In this document: positions 34,142-44,024 of the stretch, piece after piece
Position numbering within the stretch: position 1 is the first letter of the stretch
Layout: every line of letters begins with the position of its first letter
NCBI RefSeq assembly: GCF_002775205.1
Contig: NC_036456.1
Span: 5,347,463-5,411,462 of the forward strand
DNA length: 64,000 nt
Direction of reading: 5' to 3'
DNA from: Xiphophorus maculatus
Taxonomy: Eukaryota; Chordata; Actinopteri; Cyprinodontiformes; Poeciliidae
Position numbers and translations under genes: made by a program
The notes under the pieces: model-generated
What the model saw: the letters and a program-made list of their open reading frames with translations, nothing else
Told to the model about the DNA's origin: nothing
Database searches by the model: none

Positions 34142-37100
34142 ATGAACTTCACTTTTTGTGTCCTAGTGTTGCTCTCTGGTTTAACTCTGGTCCAGAGTGT
34201 TGCTGAAACAGAAACGTCTGCTGGATCTCAGTCATGCTGTCCTGGCTTGTCGCTCTTCCACCAAGAGCTCAGTGCTGTGAAAACAAAACTGGAAGCTGTA
34301 GAAACACAACTGAAAGAGACTGAAAGCCAGCTTCTGGTGCTTAAAGAGAAAGGTAAAGTCTTGTTTTGATTGGTTTAGAAGAGTGGTGCCCAAAGTGGGT
34401 CCTGGAGGGCCGGCATCCTGCATGTTTTAATTCTCTCCCTGGTTTAACGCACCTGGATCAAATCATGGCTCGTTAGAAGGCCTAAGAAGAACATTGACAT
34501 GCTAAGGAGGTCATTACTTCCACCGTGAGAGAACTGAAACATGCAATTTGAATTAAACAATGCCTTAGGAAAATCAAAAAATTCATCTCCAGGAAAAGAT
34601 CATATTTGTTATATTATGGTTAATAAGCTTAGCAATTCATCTAAGAAGGTTTTATTGGAATTCTATAATAAGATATGGGAAGTGGGTATTTTACCTCTGG
34701 CATGGAAAGAAGCAATCATAGTTCCAATCTTAAAGCCAGGTAAAGATCAGTCAAATCCAGCAAGTTACAGACCCATTGCTTTAACTTCTCATATTTGTAA
34801 AATAATGGAGAGAATGGTAAATGAAAGATTGAGCTACTTTGTTGAAAAGAGGGGATATTTATCAAAATGTCAAAGTGGATTTAGACAAGGGAGAAGCACT
34901 ATGGATCCTTTATTATGTTTAGAACATGAAATCAGAAAAGGGCAAGTTAACAAGGAGAGTGTAGTGGCTGTTTTCTTTGATATAGAGAAAGCTTATGATA
35001 TGATGTGGAAAGATGGATTTTTAATTAAATTGAAAAAAATGGGAATTAATGGATCAATGTTTTATTGGATAAAAGATTTTTTACAAGATAGATCAATACA
35101 AGTAAGAATAGGACAACAATTGTCAGAAAAGTTTTTTGTTGAGAATGGTACACCTCAGGGAAGTATAGTGAGTCCTTTGTTTTTTTCTATTATGATTAAT
35201 GATATGTTTGACAATTTGGAAAGTGGAATGGGGTGTTCTTTATTTGCTGATGATGGAGCAATATGGAAGAGGGGGAAAAATTTAAAGTTTATTGTTAAAA
35301 AGATACAAGAAGCAATTAGTATTATAGAAGATTGGTCATTTAAATGGGGATTTAAAATTTCTATAGACAAAACAAAGACTTTATTTTTTACAAGGAAGAA
35401 AGCATCTGAAAATTTAAAACTGCAAATATATAATCATGAATTAGAAAGGGCAAGGGAATTTAAGTTTTTGGGTTTATGGTTGGATGAAAAACTTACTTGG
35501 AAAAATCATATTCAAAAAGTAGTGAATAAATGTAAGAGAGTTTTAAATGTAATGAGGTGTTTGGTGGGAAGTGAATGGGGTGCTGAGAGGAAGGCATTGA
35601 AATCAATATATACTGGGTTAATAAGGTCTGTATTTGATTATGGAAGTATTGTATTTGGGTCAGCATCAGAAACACTATTAAAAAAATTAGATAGTATTCA
35701 GTATCAAGCCTTGAGGTTATGTACAGGAGCAGTTAGAACAACTCCAACGTCAGCTTTGCTAATAGAAATGGGAGAGATGCCACTTAATCTCAGAAGATTA
35801 CAGTTAAAGTCCAATTATTGGTGTAATTTAAAGGGCCATGATGGAAATCATCCATGTCAAGACATTTTAAAATCTAGTTGGGAAAAAGAAAAGAAGAAAT
35901 TAAATTCTTTTGGATGGGAGATAGAAAATGTTATAAAAGATTTTGGTTTATCTGATATAAACATTAGTCAAACAGTTCCTCTTTCACCAGTTTATCCGTC
36001 TCTATTTCATAATAATGTTGTTGATTTAACTTTGTTGGAGAAAAGGAAAGGAGAAAACTTTTCAGATCCATATTTGGTTCAATCATATTTAGATAGTAAG
36101 TACTATGGATATGTCCAAGTTTTTACAGATGCGTCTAAAAACTCAAATAGCAGTAATGGGGTATCTTTCATTGTTCCAGAATTCAAAGTTAAAAAATGTA
36201 AAAGAATTACTGATGGAGTATCAGTTTATACTGGAGAGATGATGGGAATTATTTTAGCTTTAGGATGGATTGAGGAAGTCCGTCCATTAAGAAGCATAGT
36301 TTGCTCTGATTCAAGTTCTTCATTATATTCATTAAAAAATAATCATGCTATTAGTAGACCGGATCTTTTATTAGAAATTCAGTTAATAACATATAGAATT
36401 CAAGCAATGGGCTTATTAGTTATATTTACATGGATACCATCACATATAGGAATAAGAGGGAATGAGTTGGCTGATAAATATGCAAAACTAGCTTCAAAAT
36501 ATAGTGATATTGATATATTAGTTCCATTTAGTAGAGAAGAAATCAAATCTATTATTAAACAAAAGGTTAAGGAAAGATGGCAGAGACAGTGGGAGGAAGA
36601 TAGAACTGGTAGATGGCTGTACAGTATTCAAAGAAAAGTTGGTGCAATGAGGAGAACGGGACGAAATAGAAAAGAGGAAACAGTTATATCTAGGTTGCGT
36701 TTTGGACATACAAGGTTAAACAGTAATTTATTTAAAATAGGAAAACATCAAACTGGAAGTTGTGATTTTTGTGGTCAAGAAGAGACAGTAAAACATGTTT
36801 TGTTGTTCTGTACCAAATATTCTGTTGAGAGAAGGAAATTAGTTAGCCGGTTACAAGAAAATAAATTACAGTTAAATTTACAAGATATTTTGGGAAAAAT
36901 TTCTAATTCTAAAGATATAAGTTATTTAATTAATTATCTTAAGAAAACAAAATTGATAGAGAAGATTTAAGTGTTGTTATTTTATTATTATTATTATTAT
37001 TTTATTTTTATTTATTTATTTATTTTTTTTTAATTTTTTTTTTATTTTATTGTTTTGTTTGTTTTGTTTGTTTGTTTTGTTTTGAGGGGGGTGTATATAG

Positions 37101-37960
37101 TTAGCGTCCCGATCCACACTCCATTCCAGTAGATGGCGGTAATGCACATCTAAAAGTTGCTTGCCAACCGCCAGAAAAAAGGAAAAGAAGAAGAAAGAAG
37201 AACTGAAACATGCAGGATGCCGGCCCTCCAGGACCCACTTTGGGCAACCCTGGTTTACTGAGTTTTTTAGACCTGTTTGAACCATATTTCATGTATTTAT
37301 TTTTTTTTTGGTTTAGAAGCATTGAAGGTAGTTTTCAGTGCTGCGACAGGTGGGAATGGAGCCATTGGGCCCTTCAGCCAACACCAAACGTTGGTCTTCA
37401 GAACCGTGATAACAAATATAGGCAGTGCCTACAACCAGCACTCTGGTAAGTTCAGTTGATCATACAGCTATATGTAACTTACCGTTGTAAATCTTAAAGT
37501 CGGAGAAAAACATTAATCAAAATAAATGTAGTTAGCTTGTCAGAAAACGTAGCTAGCTGTCACTAAGTTAAGGAGTAAAAGCCCAGGGAGCGGAAGCCAT
37601 TAAGATTTCACTTTTCTTCAGAAATGTGAAGGAACATTAAGTCCGACTCACTTGTTTGACTAAATTGTTGCTCCCACAGGTGTCTTCGTTGCACCAGTTC
37701 GAGGAATATATTACTTCGCCTTCTATTATCACGCCTCAGGATTACATCCTTCATACGTGCACCTGATGAAGAACAGCAACATTGTTGTGTTGAGCTCTGA
37801 CCAGCAGACAGTGAATGACGGGGCTGATAATGGAGGCAATGCGGCTCTTCTGGAGCTGCAGCAGGGAGACCAGGTCTACCTCCAGCTGGTTGCAAACAAC
37901 CACGTCTGGGGAAACGACTACCACACCACGTTCAGTGGCTTCCTGCTGCATCAAGTCTGA
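34142..37960 (+). CDS. Gene F: secreted C1q-domain protein, 206 aa, duplicate of B
   Basis: Exons 34142-34352, 37317-37445 and 37680-37960, phase 1 introns of 2964 and 234 bp. By reading, the predicted protein is identical to that of B: signal peptide about 1-19, Cys32-Cys33, short coiled coil, C1q domain 75-206 with the full family signature. Intron 1 is ten times longer than in B because an I-clade LINE inserted into the hAT-like MITE already present there. The LINE has the same orientation as the gene and carries a long open frame, so exonisation or premature polyadenylation inside intron 1 is possible but not shown. Promoter as in B (HNF1-like site and CATAAAAG). Confidence 0.89.
34541..36970 (+). 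CDS. I-clade LINE ORF2 fragment: reverse transcriptase and RNase H
   Basis: About 809 open codons. RT blocks: SPGKDHICYIMV, KDQSNPASYRPIALTS, SGFRQGRSTMDPL, FFDIEKAYDMMW, NGTPQGSIVSPLFF, and the catalytic FADDGAIW (Asp237, Asp238). The RNase H domain follows with its four acidic residues: FTDASKN (Asp530), TGEMMGI, CSDSSSS and GNELADK. The C-terminus has CDFCGQEETVKHVLLFC, a zinc-knuckle-like Cys/His motif common in I and Jockey relatives. The apparent start ATG (34541-34543) lies in the host target-site duplication, not in the element; the true ORF2 began further upstream in the lost 5' part, so this is a truncated enzyme despite the clean frame. Confidence 0.88.
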   Translation: MQFELNNALGKSKNSSPGKDHICYIMVNKLSNSSKKVLLEFYNKIWEVGILPLAWKEAIIVPILKPGKDQSNPASYRPIALTSHICKIMERMVNERLSYFVEKRGYLSKCQSGFRQGRSTMDPLLCLEHEIRKGQVNKESVVAVFFDIEKAYDMMWKDGFLIKLKKMGINGSMFYWIKDFLQDRSIQVRIGQQLSEKFFVENGTPQGSIVSPLFFSIMINDMFDNLESGMGCSLFADDGAIWKRGKNLKFIVKKIQEAISIIEDWSFKWGFKISIDKTKTLFFTRKKASENLKLQIYNHELERAREFKFLGLWLDEKLTWKNHIQKVVNKCKRVLNVMRCLVGSEWGAERKALKSIYTGLIRSVFDYGSIVFGSASETLLKKLDSIQYQALRLCTGAVRTTPTSALLIEMGEMPLNLRRLQLKSNYWCNLKGHDGNHPCQDILKSSWEKEKKKLNSFGWEIENVIKDFGLSDINISQTVPLSPVYPSLFHNNVVDLTLLEKRKGENFSDPYLVQSYLDSKYYGYVQVFTDASKNSNSSNGVSFIVPEFKVKKCKRITDGVSVYTGEMMGIILALGWIEEVRPLRSIVCSDSSSSLYSLKNNHAISRPDLLLEIQLITYRIQAMGLLVIFTWIPSHIGIRGNELADKYAKLASKYSDIDILVPFSREEIKSIIKQKVKERWQRQWEEDRTGRWLYSIQRKVGAMRRTGRNRKEETVISRLRFGHTRLNSNLFKIGKHQTGSCDFCGQEETVKHVLLFCTKYSVERRKLVSRLQENKLQLNLQDILGKISNSKDISYLINYLKKTKLIEKI
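34546..37198 (+). mobile_element. I-clade LINE (I/Nimb-like) with RNase H, 5' truncated
   Basis: A 2.65-kb A-rich insertion inside the hAT-like MITE of intron 1 of gene F. The target site AGAACTGAAACATGCA is repeated at 34530-34545 and 37199-37214; gene B has the empty site at about 6508-6523. It carries RT plus RNase H, which defines the I group of LINEs, and begins inside the RT region, so the 5' end is missing. The 3' part (36971-37198) is T-rich, then a GC-richer block (about 37085-37165, including AGATGGCGGTAATGCAC) and a GAA-rich tail. The frame is open throughout, which suggests a recent insertion. Confidence 0.9.
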
Positions 37961-38300
37961 AAAATGATTGAATGCTGATGTAAATGACTTAAACTCATTG
38001 AACAAACAAAAAGAAAATACCACAGTTGGGTGTTTTGATTTTTGTTTGCTAAGAAATTGAAAATGTTGTTTTTAGCTGAACGAAATATAACTACAACAAA
38101 ACGTACTCCCACATTCCATGAACGTCACTCATGAGACAGTCGTGAAGTCTATACTTCTCGGGGCCAAAACTGGTAACTTTAGACTACTGACGGGCCACAA
38201 AATACGTTAAATTAAAAATGCAAAAATTGGAATATTGGCAGATCTTGTCTTATGAAATCTGTTTATCATTAAAATCCAAAATAAAGGACTAAGAACTGAG

Positions 38301-38660
38301 AGGTGTGGAAGGTTGGTACAACAACAGCAGATCTTTAATGTATTCCCTGGTTTTAGTGAGAACACCAGCAGCAGCATCCTGGATCAGCTGCAGCTGGAGG
38401 ATTGATTGTTTAGGCAAAGCTGTGTGGCAGTAATCAATGCGACTGATGAGAAACACGTGGATGAGTTTCTTTAGATCTTTCCTCTAATGCTGGAGATGTT
38501 CTTCGGGTGATAGAAGGCCGATTTTGTTACTGTCTTTATGTGACTTTGAAGGTTCAGGCCAGAGTCCATCACTACTACCCAATTTTGACCCTGGTCTCTG
38601 GTTTCTAGCTGTAATAACTGAAGCTGTGTCCTGACTCTAGATCTTTCCTCTTAAGGTCCA
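38301..38660 (-). mobile_element. L2-like LINE 3' fragment (unit 1)
   Basis: The duplicate of 7621-7990, bounded on the left by the gene F flank. Confidence 0.65.
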
Positions 38661-38869
38661 AAGTTGATAACTTCAGTTCATTTTTTTCTTTGCTTAGTAA
38701 ACATTTCCATTGATAATAAAACTTTAAACACTTTCTGCATATCAACTTCCTACTTAAGCTCTAACCTCTTTCATATTGTAACAGCTTGAATTTATTTCCT
38801 AGTTTTAGTGAGAACAATGTTCCTGGGGTCTTCCAAAACCACAATATTGTTTCATTAAGAATAATCCAT

Positions 38870-38870
<1 letters not shown>

Positions 38871-38922
<52 letters not shown>
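38871..38922. repeat. (TAA)n microsatellite, unit 1
   Basis: 52 nt, about 17 triplets. The related tract near 8191-8219 is shorter and interrupted, and another lies near 18034. Confidence 0.95.
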
Positions 38923-40719
38923 CAAAACACTGTTTGACTCTGTCCTGTCTCATCTCACTAGAGCACCATTGAACCAGAGGTAAATGGGTCTGGAGAAAGT
39001 GACAAGCAGCATTTCTACGCCCTCTTGTGTTGACAAGTTGCAACTGCAACAAAAACATCAAATAGTTCTGACAGTGTGGGAATGAGGAAATGTACTGCTG
39101 CCTATCATCATGTTACCCAAGTATTAATTTACAAAATATCCACCTGCATATTTTCACCAGTCACAAATGAAAGCCTGTTGCCTTTTCCTCAACAGTGTGA
39201 AGCAGATTCTCAGTCTTTTACCCGACTGTGAGGAGATTAGCCTGTCAGGTTTTCTCTTTGTTAGCATTCTGGACATGGAGATGGTGGTTCTGACTGAAGT
39301 TGGAGCTGACTGCTGTGTGAGGACTGGGCACAGTGAGTTTTGGGATGTGGGCTAAAACCACAAGCTCTTTGTTTAGAAAATGATAAATTTGATGAATGAT
39401 GAATTATTACATTTTCTTCTCCTTTCCTAAATCCAACCATTTTCTTTAGAAGTCTCCGCCACTTATGTGTGTGAAGTAAACACACACCATGCTAGGTAGC
39501 ACTCTGCCTCATTTAGCAGCGGCTCGGCTAATGTAAACGACAACGGCGTGCGTTGCCCTCGGTCAACAGGTTTACAAGCAGGCTTGTTGTCTTATCCTCG
39601 GATTTCCGAAAAATCCGAGGATACTGTGTGATCAGATTAAATGATCAATACAGATTGTTAAAATTTAACAGTCGATTGATAAATACATGAAATGTAACCA
39701 AGACCAAGTCAACAAAAACTGCTGATACTGTCCAAAAGTCTCTATTTACTGTTCCGTTTCCTTGACCTTGACTCTACCAGAGGGCTTACGGGAATGCAGC
39801 AACCATTGATCTAACGTGACCTTTCCAAAAAATGCTCTTGAGATTCCTTGTAGCCTGTTGTAAACTCGTGATGCAGTGGTCCTGAGTTTTAATCAAATAT
39901 ATACCTGCTATTCCTTGTGAATGCACAACAAAGTTTTTTGTACATCATTTATGTGGTAGCTTGAAAAGGCATTGAGCTGTTTCACATGTAGTGACATTAC
40001 AAAGATGAACTTCAATGTACGTTTTAGCTGACTGGCCAAATGAAAGTTGAGGATACATTTGGCAAACGATGCATGGTTTCCTAAATGTTCCTAAAATAAA
40101 AGTCAAATAAAATGCTGGTACCAAAAAACACCCTGTAGTAAATACTTTGTAGAGCCTTTTTTGGTTTCCTACAACAGCGTCTCCATTTCACCTGAGATGA
40201 AGACTTGAAAAGCAAATTACCTCGAAGCTTTACTGATTTAAGTCGACATCATTTTTCAAGGATGATCACAGATTCTTGACCTGACAATTCTCCTCCGTAC
40301 ATATTTTACATTTCAATTCTTCCATTGCAGCTCTGCTCTTTCAGTGAGATACTCGTTCTTCAAACATATAAAAAAAAGAGAAAAAAATCAGTTAACAGTT
40401 GCTGCCATGCTTTTTTTCCTCATCGACTCTCAACAACAAGTGCGGGAAAGGGTGGAGAGGAAGGTGGGTTGGTCAGTGACCTGTTCAATCTATCCAGATA
40501 AAACAAAAAAAATCAAACATGTTTGTTTGTGGTTGCAGCTGATGTTTCAACCCCTGCAGCCTTCACCCCTCTCACACTAACAGATTTTTATGCTGTTGGC
40601 TGAAGGCGCCTATTGCAGAGCAGCACAGACTCTCCCCTGCTGGGAACCGGGAGTAAAATCAGGTGAAACATTTGTGTGGCTTTAAATGAGACTGCAAAAA
40701 ATACACTGTAAAAAAAAAA

Positions 40720-40775
40720 AATATATATATATATACATATATATATCTATATATATATATATATATATACTGTAT
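40720..40775. repeat. AT dinucleotide tract
   Basis: Expanded (AT)n before gene G; much shorter near 10031, 48780 and 56540 in the related blocks. Confidence 0.9.
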
Positions 40776-40926
40776 GTATACAGTACAGACCAAAAGTTTG
40801 GACACACCTTCTAATTCAATGGCTAAGAACTGTTACCTTATTGAAAGAAAATCAAACAATTTCTGTTTTGTTGACCAAATTCTTACCATTTGTTGCCTTG
40901 TGGTCAGGGACAGAAAAAATAATTTC

Positions 40927-41308
40927 CATCCATCCATTTTCTGTTCACCCTTTGTCCCTAATGGGGTCGGGAGGGTTGCTGGTGCCTATCTCCAGCTACG
41001 TTCCAGGCGGGAGGCGGGGTTCACCCTGGACAGGTCGCCAGTCTGTTGCAGGGCAACACAAAGACATACAGGACAAACAACCATTCACACACACACACAC
41101 ACACACCCCTAGGGAGAATTTAGATAGACCAATTAACCTAACAGTCATGTTTTTGGACTGTGGGAGGAAGCCAGAGTACCCGGAGAGAACCCACGCATGC
41201 ACAGGGAGAACATGCAAACTCCATGCAGAAAGACCCTGGCCGGGAATCGAACCCAGGACCTTCTTGCTGCAAGGCAACAGTGCTACCAACTGCGCCACTG
41301 TGCAGCCC
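40927..41308 (-). mobile_element. tRNA-derived SINE with ATGG-type tail
   Basis: On the minus strand the element starts GGCTGCACAGTGGCGCAG (A-box-like), followed by GGTTCGATTCCC (B box, + strand 41242-41254), a (TG)n tract, and ends ATGGATGG. The 12-bp target site AAAAATAATTTC flanks it at 40915-40926 and 41309-41320. The paralogous sites near 10188, 48943 and 56703 are empty, so it is younger than the duplications. The tail resembles that of the RTE LINE in this window, which suggests RTE enzymes moved it (inference). Confidence 0.85.
41083..41106. repeat. (AC)n tract within the SINE
   Basis: About 12 dinucleotides inside the minus-strand SINE. Confidence 0.85.
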
Positions 41309-42525
41309 AAAAATAATTTCAAGGTCCACAAATGGCCCCTGGGCCACACTTTGCCTACTACATAATACATATTAAATTGACTTAAAGTCCACAGTTAGAC
41401 AACTGTGGACTTCAGTCTGTCAATAAAGTTTGAGTTGAATTAAATTAAATACAATTGCACTGAAAGTGTTGTGATAGAAAACATCAATAATAAAATGTCT
41501 AAAGCATTAAGTGGTGTGAGGTGATGTCAATGATAATTTCACACACAGTCTCGCTACGACTCATCATCTCAGTCCAACGCTCCAACAAACTCTTGTAAAC
41601 GGCATCATAGAGAAGCATGGTGGTTAAGACATGCTGAAGAGGGACTTTTTTAAATGCTAGGACATTGTTAGAATCAGACAGGCGTTGTCAGAAATGTCTC
41701 ATCTGGTTCCAATAACTAGGTTGTTGCTCAGTGGTCCAAAGTTTTCTTTTCACATGAAAATGTTTCCTGATGTTTGTTCCAGCTGGAATTTGAACTTTTC
41801 TCTTGTGATGCCAAATGTATCAAGACCCGATTCAATGACCATGATGTTACTGGACATGTTGACCGGAGCCCCATGGAGAATCTAAGGTGTTGTGTCTGGA
41901 GCAGGAGTCCTCCAGCTCAGGTATTCAGGGCCGGTTTTCTGCAGCATTTAAATGTCTCCCTTGTTCAACACATCTAAATTCAACCATGTGAGGCTGACGA
42001 TGCCAACCACAGCAACCTTTTGAAAAATCGCCCCATCATTGGAATGTGGCAAATGGGAAAATGAAAACCTAACATCATACCAAAGGAAAATAAAGCTCTG
42101 GTTTTTGCACCAATCACAGTCAACACACGTCTCTGTCGTTCCAGGCTGTCAACTAAATTCCACTGTGTTGTATCAAAACCTAAGCTTGTGTTTGTCTATC
42201 TTCTAGTGAAACTAAGCTATACTTACTTCTTCCCTGTATCAGAGTAATCCCTTGAAGTGTTATCTTCACAAGATGCAGCGACTCACTAAAGACGTGTTCA
42301 CACAGAAACGATTAAAAGGTTTTTTGTCATTCAGGCTCTGTGTTCACAAGAATCTGAAGTATATAATTTTCCTCATTATTATGATTTTCACTTTGAATGA
42401 AATTTATATGAGCATCTCTATGTCTGCCAACTCCATTAGTGCCAACATTGATTTTCAAGAAATATTTCAACATCGCAAAAGCACTGATAAAGTAAACGGA
42501 GCATTCACAGCATGTTTTCCCGGCA

Positions 42526-42556
42526 GTTAATCATTAATCCTGAAGCTTTATAAAAA
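42526..42556 (+). promoter_or_regulatory. Gene G core promoter: improved HNF1-like site and TATA box
   Basis: GTTAATCATTAAT at 42526-42538 differs from the HNF1 consensus only at the last base. TATAAAAA is at 42549-42556, 61 bp before the ATG. Confidence 0.65.
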
Positions 42557-42609
42557 CAGCAAACAGGATCAAGTCAATTAGAATAATAGAGACAGCATAC
42601 AGAACCAGG

Positions 42610-43823
42610 ATGACTTTCAGTGTGTGGTTGTTAGTGTGTTTCTGTGGTTTAACTTTGGGCCAGGAAGGTTTACCTCAAACAGAAGTCGCTACTGAAACCG
42701 GGTCATGCTTTCCTGACATGTGTAAGTTCCTCAAAGAGTTTGGAGCCATGAAAGAGAAACAAAAAGTCATGGAAACGAGGCAGACGGAGACTGAAAACCA
42801 AGTTCTAGTACTGAGGAAGAAAGGTAAAGTCTGTTCTTGGACATTTTAAAAACATATATTACTAAACAAATGAAAGGTTTACAGATATTTTTATACTTTT
42901 TGTTTTATTTTAGATGCATCCAACATAGCATTTAGTGCTGCAACTGGTGGCAGTGGAAGCATTGGACCCTTCAACACAGACACAACCATAATCTACAGAA
43001 GACTAATAATCAATGTGGGCAATGCCTACAATCAGCACACAGGTGGGTCATTATATTATTTAAATCATACATTTCTATATTTGAATACCTGTAGTATCAG
43101 AGTCACTAGGGTAGGAGTTTACGAACTCTCCTACTGCGGATGTCCAAGACTTTAAAACACAATATTGCTATGATTTTGGAGCGCTTGATGCATCAAACGC
43201 TCCAAAATCTTCAAATCACGCCGCGCTAGAAGCTCAAAATGCACCGTGATGGACCGTAACTCAAGTTTATGTGAGTCACCACATAAACTTTGAATGTAAA
43301 CCGGACACGTCTGATGATCAAAGCGCATTTGATGTGAACGCACTATTAAGACTGAGAGTAAGAGCATATCCAAGGCTAATGCTAGCCTATCTGTGCTAAT
43401 GGACAGCAATCCATTTGGTCAACAGCCTATGCATGCTAGTCAGCAGCCTCTCCAAAGTCAACGCAATGAGTAACCTCCTTAAATAAAAAGACTGAATCGT
43501 GTTTTATAATATTTATTAAACCTAAATCTTGTTTTTCCCCAGGTATCTTCGGTGCACCAGTTCCAGGCATATACTACTTCACCTTCTTTTATCATGCCGG
43601 AGGATCACAAGTTGCCAGTCTATCCCTGATGAAGAACAACGAGGCAGTTGTGACAACCTCTGACCACCAAACATCACATGATGGGGCTGATAATGGAGGC
43701 AATGCAGCTTTCCTGCAACTGCAACAAGGAGACCAAGTGTACGTGCGGATGCCTGCAAACTGTCACGTCTGGCAGAATGATTACCTCACCACCTTCAGTG
43801 GTGTTCTTCTGCGTCCACTCTGA
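42610..43823 (+). CDS. Gene G: secreted C1q-domain protein, 207 aa, chimeric copy
   Basis: Exons 42610-42823, 42914-43042 and 43543-43823, phase 1 introns of 90 and 500 bp. Signal peptide [17 protein letters not shown], then QEGLPQTEV as in gene C, Cys33/Cys38, and the shortest coiled coil of the A-type genes (KEKQKVMET then RQTETENQVLV). The C1q domain is about 76-207, with [21 protein letters not shown] and MPANCHVW; the Cys in that last motif is not present in A, B, C, D, E or F. The upstream region and start of exon 1 follow C; from mid exon 1 onward the gene follows A. It heads the three near-identical units G, H and I and differs from H and I in a few residues (A for S in TEVATETG, K for E in KQKVMET). 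Confidence 0.89.
43173..43208. repeat. 36-nt near-perfect palindrome, intron 2 of gene G
   Basis: Centred on TTGATGCATCAA with arms ATTTTGGAGCG and CGCTCCAAAAT; one mismatched pair. A and E have only the right half, so the left arm is new in the G-type genes and sits exactly at the deletion joint. Copies in H (about 50914-50949) and I (about 58674-58709). Confidence 0.8.
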
Positions 43824-44024
43824 AATAAACTATATATGCTACGCTACTATACGCTTAACGTATAAGCTTTTTAATAAATTTCTTGTCTCCAAACTAAATT
43901 TACTGTTAACAGCCCTCGAGTCATTTATTGTGTAAGCACAAGTGGGAATGAATCCAGAATTCAAATTGTACCCGATGAAGAATGACCTTGGAATAATTTC
44001 TGCAATAAACCACTAATGTTTACA

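Larger units (their letters stand above)
34381..37252. mobile_element. hAT-like MITE in intron 1 of gene F, split by a LINE
   Basis: The duplicate of the gene B MITE. Its left part is 34381-34545 and its right part 37215-37252, separated by the I-clade LINE. The right-hand GTTTAGAA duplicate seen in B is partly deleted here. Confidence 0.85.
38661..42525. other. Upstream block of gene G
   Basis: As 7991-11400, plus the SINE at 40927-41308 and a small deletion after it (about 41373-41400, where the units before H and I have extra sequence). The same block lies at 46701-50266, 54441-58026 and 62201-64000. No gene. Confidence 0.7.
24643..42740. repeat. Large segmental duplication, copy 2 (E, F, start of G)
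   Basis: Starts AGGCATTTTAAAAAGC, as does position 1. Carries the RTE LINE, I-clade LINE and SINE not found in copy 1, plus a small deletion after the SINE. Similarity to copy 1 ends within exon 1 of G. Confidence 0.92.

Noticed and set aside
38786-38983. Frames with poly-Ile or poly-Tyr runs
   Set aside because: Translation of the (TAA)n microsatellite.
41160-41375. Possible tRNA gene suggested by the B box near 41242-41254
   Set aside because: The tRNA-like part belongs to a SINE with target duplications; no complete cloverleaf is seen.
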